Source: Pelagihabitans sp963760375
GTDB taxonomy: Bacteria > Bacteroidota > Bacteroidia > Flavobacteriales > Flavobacteriaceae
Reading direction: 5' to 3'
Length of the DNA: 64,000 bases
NCBI GenBank assembly: GCA_963760375.1
Contig: CAVXCS010000007.1
Span: 558,001 to 622,000, forward strand
Shown: one piece after another, positions 46,304 through 54,257 of the stretch
Position numbering within the stretch: position 1 is the first letter of the stretch
How the letters are laid out: each line of letters starts with the position of its first letter
The notes under the pieces: model-generated
Databases searched by the model: none
What the model was told of the DNA's origin: nothing
The model's input: only the letters and a program-made list of their open reading frames with translations
Made by a program: the position numbers and the translations under genes

Positions 46304-48592
46304 ATGAAGAAGCAGCTTCTCTTGTTGGCATTACATTGTGTTTTATGCAGTACTTCCTGGGTTCTCAGTGGCCAAAGTGGCGAAATTATTGGGAAAGTCA
46401 TGGAAAAGGGGATTCCGCTGCCTTATGTGAACCTATCTTTGAACGGTACCCCGTATGGGACCGCCACTGACCTTGAAGGTAATTTCTGGATGCGGAACCT
46501 GCCGCCGGGCAACTACGTTTTAACGGCAACTGCGATGGGTTATAGTCCATATTCCATAAAAATTTCCTTAAACGCCAATGAAAAGAAAACGGTTTCGATC
46601 GCATTGAAAACGAACTATGAGCAACTCGAGGAATCGGTGGTAACCGGGACCCTCAAAGCGGTGAACCGGTTGGAAAGCCCGGTTCCCGTGGAGGTTTACT
46701 CGCCTACCTTTTTAAAGAAAAACCCAACGGCCAATATTTTTGAAGCGCTTCAAAACATCAACGGGGTGCGGCCCCAAATCAACTGTAATGTGTGTAATAC
46801 AGGGGATATACATATCAATGGTCTTGAAGGACCCTATACTTTGGTCTTGATCGATGGGATGCCCATCGTAAGCGGTCTAGGTACGGTATACGGGCTTTCG
46901 GGAATACCCAACTCATTGATCCGTCAAATTGAGATTGTGAAGGGGCCGGCGTCAAGCCTATATGGCAGCGAAGCGGTAGGGGGCCTCATCAATGTCATCA
47001 CAAAAAGCGCGCAAGAGGCCCCCGATTTTTTCGCGGATGGCTTTTTGACGGGTTGGGGCGAATACAATCTCGACTTGGGCACGAAGTTCAAAATTGGTAA
47101 AACAACCGACCTATTATTGGGAATCAACTATTTCAACTTCAATATCCCGACAGATAACAATGGCGATAATTTTACCGATCTGACCCTTCAGGACCGGGTA
47201 TCGATATTTCAAAAGTGGCGCTTTGAGCGAAAAAACGAACGTGTATTTTCAATTGCGGGGCGATATTTTTATGAAGACCGATGGGGAGGGGAGATGCAAT
47301 GGACGCCGGAAGATCGCGGTGGCGGGGAAATCTATGGGGAAAGTATTTATACACGACGCTGGGAAATTTTGGGGCAATACCAATTGCCCACAGTAGAAAA
47401 TATGATGTTGTCCTTCTCTTTTAACAACCATGACCAAAACTCCGTGTATGGTGCTATTCCATATTTGGCCCAACAAAGGATCGGTTTTGGACAATGGACT
47501 TGGGACAAAGCGCAGGGTCGGCACGATTTGTTGTTCGGAGCAGCCCTTAGATATAATTTCTATGACGATAACACCACAGCAACTTCCGATGCGGAAAATA
47601 ACCGCCCCGATGAGGTCGTTATTCCGAGCTTCTTTGTTCAAGACGAATTTCGAATCGGGGATAAAAACTCTGTTTTATTGGGAACACGTTGGGATTATGA
47701 CAAAAGGCACGGCGTCATTTTTACCCCAAGGGGCGCCATCAAATGGAAATTCAGTGACAATGACATCTTGAGATTAAATGCGGGAACCGGATTTCGCGTG
47801 GTCAATCTGTTCACCGAGGAGCATGCAGCATTGACCGGAGCCAGGGAGGTGGTCATCGCAGAGGAACTGAAACCGGAGCGTTCTGTAAACCTCAACCTGA
47901 ACTACCTCAAAAAAATATATGGCGATAGCGGAATTTTTATCGGATTCGACGCCTCTGTGTTCTATACCTATTTCAGCAATGCCATTTTGCCCGACTACGA
48001 TACCGATCCCAATCAGATCATCTATGCAAACCTTAAGGGCAATTCGGTGTCCCAAGGCGTCAGCACCAATTTGGATGTGGTATTCGGCAATGGTTTAAAA
48101 GCAACACTGGGGGCCACCTTCCAAGACGTTTCCACAACCGAAGCAGGGGTGACCCAGCGGCAGATTCTGACCGAATCTTTTGCCGGTACCTGGAGCCTTT
48201 CCTATGAAATTCCAAAATTTCATCTTGGTTTCGATTATACGGGAAACCTTTATGGTCCCATGCGTTTACCGCTCTTGGGCGATTCCGATCCCAGAAGGGA
48301 ATATTCCCCGGTTTGGAGCATCCAAAACATCCAGTTTACCTTTAAAGGGCTACCTGATTTTGAAATCTATGGGGGAATCAAAAACCTACTCAATTGGACC
48401 CCTAATCGGGGCAATCCTTTCATCATTGCCAGGGCCAACGATCCCTTTGACAGGGAAGTGGATTTTGATAGCAGCGGAAATGCGATAGTCACCGCCGATA
48501 ATCCGTACGGCCTTACCTTCGATCCCACTTATGTTTATGGGCCAAATCAAGGAATACGCGGATTTTTCGGTCTGCGGTATCGTATAAATTAA
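46304..48592 (+). CDS. TonB-dependent outer-membrane receptor
   Basis: A 762-residue TonB-dependent receptor. After a signal peptide (ends VLSGQSGE) comes a CarboxypepD-reg domain (IGKVMEKGIPLPYVNLSL, TDLEGNFW), then the plug (QNINGVRPQINC, VLIDGMPIV, IVKGPASSLYGSEAVGG) and a 22-strand barrel ending in GFFGLRYRIN. The plug carries a distinctive CNVCNTGDIHI with two cysteines. The regulator next door and the operator just upstream of the start suggest it imports a metal complex such as an iron or manganese chelate. Confidence 0.93.
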   Translation: MKKQLLLLALHCVLCSTSWVLSGQSGEIIGKVMEKGIPLPYVNLSLNGTPYGTATDLEGNFWMRNLPPGNYVLTATAMGYSPYSIKISLNANEKKTVSIALKTNYEQLEESVVTGTLKAVNRLESPVPVEVYSPTFLKKNPTANIFEALQNINGVRPQINCNVCNTGDIHINGLEGPYTLVLIDGMPIVSGLGTVYGLSGIPNSLIRQIEIVKGPASSLYGSEAVGGLINVITKSAQEAPDFFADGFLTGWGEYNLDLGTKFKIGKTTDLLLGINYFNFNIPTDNNGDNFTDLTLQDRVSIFQKWRFERKNERVFSIAGRYFYEDRWGGEMQWTPEDRGGGEIYGESIYTRRWEILGQYQLPTVENMMLSFSFNNHDQNSVYGAIPYLAQQRIGFGQWTWDKAQGRHDLLFGAALRYNFYDDNTTATSDAENNRPDEVVIPSFFVQDEFRIGDKNSVLLGTRWDYDKRHGVIFTPRGAIKWKFSDNDILRLNAGTGFRVVNLFTEEHAALTGAREVVIAEELKPERSVNLNLNYLKKIYGDSGIFIGFDASVFYTYFSNAILPDYDTDPNQIIYANLKGNSVSQGVSTNLDVVFGNGLKATLGATFQDVSTTEAGVTQRQILTESFAGTWSLSYEIPKFHLGFDYTGNLYGPMRLPLLGDSDPRREYSPVWSIQNIQFTFKGLPDFEIYGGIKNLLNWTPNRGNPFIIARANDPFDREVDFDSSGNAIVTADNPYGLTFDPTYVYGPNQGIRGFFGLRYRIN

Positions 48593-48651
48593 TAGTATTG
48601 TCCCTGCACAAAATCCTTATTTTTACCAAAGTGTAACTTTTAGCAAGGCGT

Positions 48652-49845
48652 TTGGAAAATAACCGTTCGGATTTTGACTATATCATTTTAGGTGCAGGAG
48701 CCTCCGGACTCTTATTGGCCGATGCCTTGGGCAGGGATGATTTTTTTAGGAATAAACGCATTCTGTTATTGGACAAGGATGCCAAAAATACCAACGATCG
48801 TACCTGGTGTTTCTGGGAAATGGGCGATGGCGCCTTCGATTTTATAGTGGGCAAAGTATGGGATCGGATTTATTTTGGCGGTCAAAAACGATCAAAGGAA
48901 TTCTCCATTGCTCCCTATCGTTACAAAATGATCCGGGGCATCGATTTCTACAACCACTATCTTCTAAGGATAAAGGATTATAAAAATTTGACTTTCTTAC
49001 AAGAGCGGGTCACCGAAGTTTTGGATATCGGAAATGGCGCAAAAGTAGTGACCGAGCAACGGCAGTATACCGCAAAGGCGGTATTCAATAGTATTTTCGA
49101 CTATAAAATGGCGATGGCGCAACATAGGTATCCCGTGTTGCAACAGCATTTCATCGGATGGTTCATCAAGACCAAAGAACCTGTATTTAAGGAAGATCGG
49201 GCCACGTTCATGGATTTTTCGATACCCCAAAAAGGGAACACCCGTTTTATGTACGTACTTCCATTCAGCAAATATGAAGGCCTAGTGGAGTATACCCTTT
49301 TTTCGGAAAGACTGCTCCCAAGGGAGGAATATGAAATGGCCATCAAGGATTATATAAGTAACGATCTCGGTTGCCACGAATTCGACATTCTCGATCGGGA
49401 ACAGGGCAGTATCCCAATGACCTGTTACCAATTTTCAGAAAACAACACCCCCCATATTTTGCATATTGGAATGGCCGGGGGTTGGGCGAAGCCCAGTACC
49501 GGCTACACTTTTAAAAGCAGCGCGAAAAAGGTGCCTAAAGTGATCGAACACTTGAAGTCCGGGAAGGGCTTGGACAAATTGAGTTTTAAAGACAGGTTTT
49601 GGTTCTATGACCTGCTCCTATTGGATATTCTCCATAAGGAGAACGGTCTGGGACAACCGATTTTCGAATCGCTCTTCATGAAACGGGAATCGAGGGAAAT
49701 ATTAAAATTCCTGGATGAGGACACCAACATATGGCAAGATGTCAAAGTGATGGGTGCACCGGCACCTTGGCCATTTATCAAGGCTTTGATTGAACAGGAT
49801 GTTCTAGACCTGCCGCCCCATCAAATTTTTGCCAAAAGCTTTTAG
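48652..49845 (+). CDS. crtY: Lycopene cyclase family protein (TTG start)
   Basis: The 397-residue flavoprotein should turn lycopene into beta-carotene. The FAD-binding Rossmann motif YIILGAGASGLLLADAL is at the N-terminus, followed by the cyclase motif DRTWCFWE and the conserved GMAGGWAKPSTGYTF. The frame has no ATG before residue 60, and the best start is TTG at 48652, preceded by an AAGG that may serve as ribosome-binding site. Its 3' end overlaps the convergent diphosphate synthase gene by 42 bp. Zeaxanthin-type pigments are usual in this family of bacteria; other crt genes are not in the window. Confidence 0.88.
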   Translation: MENNRSDFDYIILGAGASGLLLADALGRDDFFRNKRILLLDKDAKNTNDRTWCFWEMGDGAFDFIVGKVWDRIYFGGQKRSKEFSIAPYRYKMIRGIDFYNHYLLRIKDYKNLTFLQERVTEVLDIGNGAKVVTEQRQYTAKAVFNSIFDYKMAMAQHRYPVLQQHFIGWFIKTKEPVFKEDRATFMDFSIPQKGNTRFMYVLPFSKYEGLVEYTLFSERLLPREEYEMAIKDYISNDLGCHEFDILDREQGSIPMTCYQFSENNTPHILHIGMAGGWAKPSTGYTFKSSAKKVPKVIEHLKSGKGLDKLSFKDRFWFYDLLLLDILHKENGLGQPIFESLFMKRESREILKFLDEDTNIWQDVKVMGAPAPWPFIKALIEQDVLDLPPHQIFAKSF

Positions 49846-50778
49846 GATGCTTTGCTTTTCTTGAGGAAGACGGAGCTTTTCCAATACATCGAAAGCCGCA
49901 TCGGTATAGTTTTTAATGGCACTTTTGGTGATTTCCGCAGCCCCGCTTTCCAAGAAAATTTCCTTTACTGTATTGATCTTGCCGATCGGTTCTTCAGGTT
50001 TTATGGAGTAAAGATGTGCCATTTCGAGTACCTGGCTTTCAGAGCCTTTTTCCATGGCTTTCAAGTACAGATAGGTTTTCTTGTTCTCAATGATGTCGCC
50101 ACCGATTTGTTTTCCAAAGGTTTCCCTATTTCCAAAGGCATCCAGATAATCGTCCTGCAACTGAAAGGCAATGCCCAAATTACGGCCAAAATCATATATG
50201 TAATTTTGGTCTTTGGGCGAAGCGCCGGCAATAATACCGCCCATTTTTAAGGCGGCACCTACCAAAACCGCAGTTTTGTACTCGATCATTTTCAGGTATT
50301 CGGGAATGCTGACATCGTCACGGGATTCAAAATCAACATCGTACTGCTGCCCTTCGCATACTTCAATGGCCGTTTTGCTGAACAACTGCGCCAAATCACG
50401 GAACATTTTTCCTTCGTAATTTTCAAACAATTGATAGGCATTGATCAACATGGCATCGCCCGATAGTATCCCGGTGTTGATGTCCCATTTTTCATGTACC
50501 GTTGGCTGGCCCCTCCTCAGGGGAGCGGCATCCATAATATCGTCATGTACCAAAGAGAAATTATGGAATATCTCAATGGCAAGAGCGGCATCCAAGGCTT
50601 TGCGGTAATCGGCCCCGAAGATTTCCGTGGCCATTAGGGTCAATACGGGCCGTAACCGCTTACCGCCCAAACCCAGAATATACTGTATTGGAGCATACAG
50701 GTTTTGGGGTTCTTTTATGCGGGATTTCGATTCAAGATAGGTCGTGAAATGGTCACGGTACGCTTCTACGGAATGCAT
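49804..50778 (-). CDS. Polyprenyl diphosphate synthase (GGPP-type)
   Basis: A 324-residue trans-prenyltransferase (start MHSVEAYRDHF at 50778). It has the first aspartate-rich motif HDDIMDAAPLRRGQPTVH, the second QLQDDYLDAFG, and GGKRLRPVL for isopentenyl diphosphate. The product is probably geranylgeranyl diphosphate for carotenoids or a longer chain for menaquinone. The residues ahead of DDxxD are NFSL, with a bulky Phe that would favour a short product, but I would not fix the chain length. It is convergent with lycopene cyclase, sharing 42 bp at the 3' ends. Confidence 0.92.
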   Translation of the reverse strand: MHSVEAYRDHFTTYLESKSRIKEPQNLYAPIQYILGLGGKRLRPVLTLMATEIFGADYRKALDAALAIEIFHNFSLVHDDIMDAAPLRRGQPTVHEKWDINTGILSGDAMLINAYQLFENYEGKMFRDLAQLFSKTAIEVCEGQQYDVDFESRDDVSIPEYLKMIEYKTAVLVGAALKMGGIIAGASPKDQNYIYDFGRNLGIAFQLQDDYLDAFGNRETFGKQIGGDIIENKKTYLYLKAMEKGSESQVLEMAHLYSIKPEEPIGKINTVKEIFLESGAAEITKSAIKNYTDAAFDVLEKLRLPQEKQSILKAFGKNLMGRQV

Positions 50779-50793
50779 GAAGGAATTTTTTGT

Positions 50794-50822
50794 CAAAAAT
50801 AAAGGAATATGTGTCCCGTCAA
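50794..50822 (-). promoter_or_regulatory. Promoter of the polyprenyl diphosphate synthase gene
   Basis: On the minus strand TTG at 50820-50822 and TATTTTTG at 50794-50801 lie 18 bp apart; the start codon follows 15 bp further. The remainder of this 315-bp gap, up to the TetR promoter, shows no gene or notable structure. Confidence 0.5.
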
Positions 50823-51042
50823 ATTATTTTCTACAAATTATGTCCTTCCCTGTATTCGCTTGAAACGAAAAGGGCCTGGTTCCTGCACTCGAGTTGACGA
50901 TGCGATAGGCCACATGACTATCATAAATGTCCGCTCCGCTTGTTGGCCTTATGGCGACGGGAGCATAAAAAGGCATCCAAAGGCTCGGCCAATGGTATAG
51001 CTTATGGTAAAAAGACCGAATGTTAAAAAATTGTAAAACTTT

Positions 51043-51083
51043 GGAAACGTTTATTGTGTTTTAAGTTTCCCACATTATATTTG
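51043..51083 (+). promoter_or_regulatory. Promoter and candidate operator of the tetR-efflux operon
   Basis: TTG at 51054-51056 and TATATTTG at 51076-51083 are 19 bp apart, the best match to the Bacteroidota promoter consensus in the window. GGAAAC (51043-51048) and GTTTCC (51065-51070) flank the -33 box as an inverted repeat with 16 bp between, well placed for a TetR dimer. Confidence 0.6.
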
Positions 51084-51093
51084 CCGCCTGTAT

Positions 51094-51699
51094 ATGAAAG
51101 AACAAATCTTAATAAAGGCGACCGATATGTTTTTGAACCTGGGGTTCAAGAGCGTGACCATGGACGATATTGCCCATGAAATGGGAATCTCAAAAAAAAC
51201 CATTTATGCGCATTATGCCAACAAAACTCAGCTGGTAGAAGATACGACCATGCATCTGTTTTGCCTGATTTCAGAGGGCATCGACACCATTTGTGCCTTA
51301 AGGAAAAATCCCATAGAAGAGCTCTACGAAATCAAAAAGTTTGCCATGCTGCACTTAAAGGATGAGAAGTCTTCCCCCCAGTATCAATTGCAGAAGTATT
51401 ATCCAAAAATACACCGTGCGTTAAGGCAAAAACACTTTGAGGTGATGCAGGACTGCGTGGTCGATAATGTCCACAGGGGCATAGCGCAAGGGATTTACCG
51501 TGAAAATCTGAACATAGCCTTTGTTTCAAGAATCTATTTCTTTGGGGTAACCAGTATCAAAGACCACACCCTGTTTCCCATCGACATATTCCCAACTGCT
51601 GCACTGATGGATGACTATCTTGAATACCATCTCAGGGGCATCATTACGCCTAAAGGGCGTGAAATATTAAACAGTATCATCAATTCAAACCATGAATAG
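51094..51699 (+). CDS. TetR/AcrR family transcriptional regulator
   Basis: A 201-residue TetR-type regulator. The N-terminal helix-turn-helix is at about 22-45 (SVTMDDIAHEMGISKKTIYA, then HYANKTQL), and the remaining helices form the ligand-binding and dimer domain. It is the first gene of an efflux operon and shares 8 bp with tolC, so it should regulate the operon that includes itself, probably through the inverted repeat at its promoter. The ligand is likely a pump substrate. Confidence 0.93.
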   Translation: MKEQILIKATDMFLNLGFKSVTMDDIAHEMGISKKTIYAHYANKTQLVEDTTMHLFCLISEGIDTICALRKNPIEELYEIKKFAMLHLKDEKSSPQYQLQKYYPKIHRALRQKHFEVMQDCVVDNVHRGIAQGIYRENLNIAFVSRIYFFGVTSIKDHTLFPIDIFPTAALMDDYLEYHLRGIITPKGREILNSIINSNHE

Positions 51700-53044
51700 C
51701 ATGCGATATTATATATTAACCATCCTCACGATCATAAGCCTGCACCAAGGCATTTCCCAGGAACAAACGAACAGCTTTAGCTTAACGGAAGCCATAGCAT
51801 TTGCACTTAAGAACAACTATAGCGCCATCAATGCCGACCGTGATGTGATCGATTCCCAAAAGCAGAAATGGGAAGTGATTGCCGCAGGTTTGCCACAGAT
51901 CACCGGTGATGTCGGCTATCAAAACCAATTGAAACAACCCGTTTCATTAATTCCCGCTGAATTTTTCGGAGGGGAACCGGGCACGTTCCAAAGCGTGATC
52001 TTCGGACCTCCACAATCGGCGAATGCCACGGCCACCTTGAGGCAACAAATATTCGATGGCTCATACATTGTTGGAGTCCAGGCGACCAGGGCATTCTTGA
52101 GCTATAGTGCCAACAATAAGGAAAAGACACAACTGGAGGTCCGTAAGATGGTCACCGAAGCTTACGGCAATGTCTTATTGGCGGAGGAGAGTGTTGCCAT
52201 ACTTGAAAAGAACCAAGCAACGCTGGAAAAGAATTTATTCGAAACGACGAAAATTTACGAGAACGGCTTGGGCGATGAAGAAAGTGTTGAGCAGTTACAG
52301 ATTACGCTTTCTTCCGTACAGAGCCAACTGAAAAATGCGGTTCGCTTGAAGGATATCACCCTGCAGATGTTGAACCTTGTGATGGGGTTGGCGATAGATG
52401 CCCCAACACAACTCGAAGATAACCTTGATGACCTGACCCAAGCGCAAATTGATTTCGGCATCTTGGACAGTGAATTCAATATGGCCAACAACGTCGATTT
52501 CAAATTGGCCACCAATTTGAACGAACAACGCTATTTTGAGTGGAAGTTGGCCAAAAGCAAGGCCTTGCCGACCTTAAATGCCTTCGTGAATTATGGTGCC
52601 TCGGCCTTTGGATCCGAATTCAACTTTTTGAGTGGGGACCAACAATGGTTCGAATCTTCAGTGCTGGGATTTGATCTGTCAATACCTATTTTCAGTTCGT
52701 TCAAAAGAAGTGCCAGTACCCAGCGCGCCAAAATAGCCTTGGAAAAGGCAAAAACACAATTGGCTGAAGCGGAAGAACAGATTAGGTTGCAACTCGAAAA
52801 GGCCAAAAGCGATTATATCCTTGCTATTGAACAATACGAAACCAACAAACAAAATCTGGGCTTGGCCGAACGCATAGAGCAAAAGAACCAAGCAAAATAT
52901 TTGGAGGGCATCGCCAGCAGCTTCGATCTGCGACAAGCACAGTTACAGCTCTACAGCGCACAGCAGGAGTACTTACAATCAATGGTGGATGTGATCAATA
53001 GAAAAACCGAATTGGAATCCGTGCTCAACAACAACAAATCTTAA
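51692..53044 (+). CDS. TolC-family outer-membrane efflux protein
   Basis: A 450-residue TolC-type channel protein with a signal peptide (ends HQGISQEQ) and two outer-membrane-factor repeats rich in coiled-coil. Family-like stretches are FSLTEAIAFALKNNYS near the start and KYLEGIASSFDLRQAQLQLYSAQQ near the end. The ATG at 51692 overlaps the tetR stop; a second in-frame ATG at 51701 (MRYYILTIL) is also possible. It provides the outer-membrane exit for the RND pump encoded downstream. Confidence 0.93.
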   Translation: MNSMRYYILTILTIISLHQGISQEQTNSFSLTEAIAFALKNNYSAINADRDVIDSQKQKWEVIAAGLPQITGDVGYQNQLKQPVSLIPAEFFGGEPGTFQSVIFGPPQSANATATLRQQIFDGSYIVGVQATRAFLSYSANNKEKTQLEVRKMVTEAYGNVLLAEESVAILEKNQATLEKNLFETTKIYENGLGDEESVEQLQITLSSVQSQLKNAVRLKDITLQMLNLVMGLAIDAPTQLEDNLDDLTQAQIDFGILDSEFNMANNVDFKLATNLNEQRYFEWKLAKSKALPTLNAFVNYGASAFGSEFNFLSGDQQWFESSVLGFDLSIPIFSSFKRSASTQRAKIALEKAKTQLAEAEEQIRLQLEKAKSDYILAIEQYETNKQNLGLAERIEQKNQAKYLEGIASSFDLRQAQLQLYSAQQEYLQSMVDVINRKTELESVLNNNKS

Positions 53045-53069
53045 AAAAACCAACATTAAAACCATCGAA

Positions 53070-54257
53070 ATGAAAAAGATAGGCTACTTAATCACCGCAG
53101 CAATCGTTCTTACGTCCTGCGGCAATGGAAGCACTCCTTCAAATGTACAAGACTTGATCGCCCAGGGCGATCTGGAAGCCATAAGGTCTAAAAAATCCGA
53201 AATAACCGAGCAGCAGAAGGTCCTGGCCGATGATCTCAGATTATTGGATTCGGTCATCGCATCACAATCGGGCAGCGAAAGACTGCCTTTGATCACGACG
53301 ATCACAGCCAAAGTGGAGAATTTCGATCACTTTTTGGAACTTCAGGGCGATGTGAAAACCAAACAAAATGTGCTGGTTTACCCTGAAATGCAAGGTTCTC
53401 TACAAAAAGTTTATGTCACCGAGGGCCAAAAGGTAGTCAAGGGCCAACTATTGGCCAGTATTGACGACGGTGGCATGGGCAGTCAGGTAGACCAACTAAA
53501 AACACAGGCAGCACTGGCCAAAACCACCTTTGAGCGGCAACAGCGCCTATGGGATCAAAAAATAGGTTCCGAGATCCAATACCTACAGGCTAAAACGCAA
53601 TATGAAGCCTCGCAAAATGCAGTGCAGCAGGCAGAATCCCAACTTGGCAAATCGGCCATCAGGGCCCCCTTTACAGGCATAGTCGATGACGTCATCAAAG
53701 ATCAGGGCACTGTTGTGGCTCCCGGGCCCGGATCGGAGGTGTTCCGGATCGTGAACTTGGATAATATGTATATAGAAGTCGATGTACCGGAAAATTATCT
53801 CGACGGTGTTCAAAAAGGCAAGGAAGCCATAGTGTATTTTCCCGTACTCGGGGATACCGTTCATTCCATCATCCGGCAAACCGGCAATTTCATAAAGCCC
53901 GACAACCGTTCATTCTCCATCGAAATTTCAGTGCCCAACAAAAATGGGGTCATTAAGCCCAATCTCACAGCCAAGGTAAGTCTCAACGATTATTCCAATG
54001 CTACCGCTATTTTGGTACCTCAGAATGTTATTTCGGAAAACGCGGAAGGACAACAATATGTTTACGTGGCAGAACTAAGTGATAGTGAAAACGAAGCAGT
54101 GGTAAGCAGAAGGATCATCACCACAGGAAGGACACAAGGTAAAATGGTGGAAATCCTTTCCGGAATAGGCGATGGAGATCTATTGGTCAAGGAAGGGGCG
54201 AGAATTGTGAAAGAAGGACAGAATGTTAAAATCGTAAACGATCAATCTGATGAGTAA
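53070..54257 (+). CDS. RND periplasmic adaptor protein
   Basis: A 395-residue membrane-fusion lipoprotein (lipobox LTSC, Cys17). An extra coiled-coil of about 40 residues follows the lipobox (SKKSEITEQQKVLADDLRLL), then the biotinyl-lipoyl halves (NVLVYPEMQGSLQKVYVTEG and SAIRAPFTGIVDDVI), a helical hairpin and the beta-barrel domain. The stop lies within the start region of the RND gene (8-bp overlap), so the two are coupled. Confidence 0.93.
   Translation: MKKIGYLITAAIVLTSCGNGSTPSNVQDLIAQGDLEAIRSKKSEITEQQKVLADDLRLLDSVIASQSGSERLPLITTITAKVENFDHFLELQGDVKTKQNVLVYPEMQGSLQKVYVTEGQKVVKGQLLASIDDGGMGSQVDQLKTQAALAKTTFERQQRLWDQKIGSEIQYLQAKTQYEASQNAVQQAESQLGKSAIRAPFTGIVDDVIKDQGTVVAPGPGSEVFRIVNLDNMYIEVDVPENYLDGVQKGKEAIVYFPVLGDTVHSIIRQTGNFIKPDNRSFSIEISVPNKNGVIKPNLTAKVSLNDYSNATAILVPQNVISENAEGQQYVYVAELSDSENEAVVSRRIITTGRTQGKMVEILSGIGDGDLLVKEGARIVKEGQNVKIVNDQSDE

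Noticed and set aside
50779..51093. Hidden small gene in the 315-bp gap
   Set aside because: Short frames exist but none has a plausible start, family resemblance or codon use like the neighbours.
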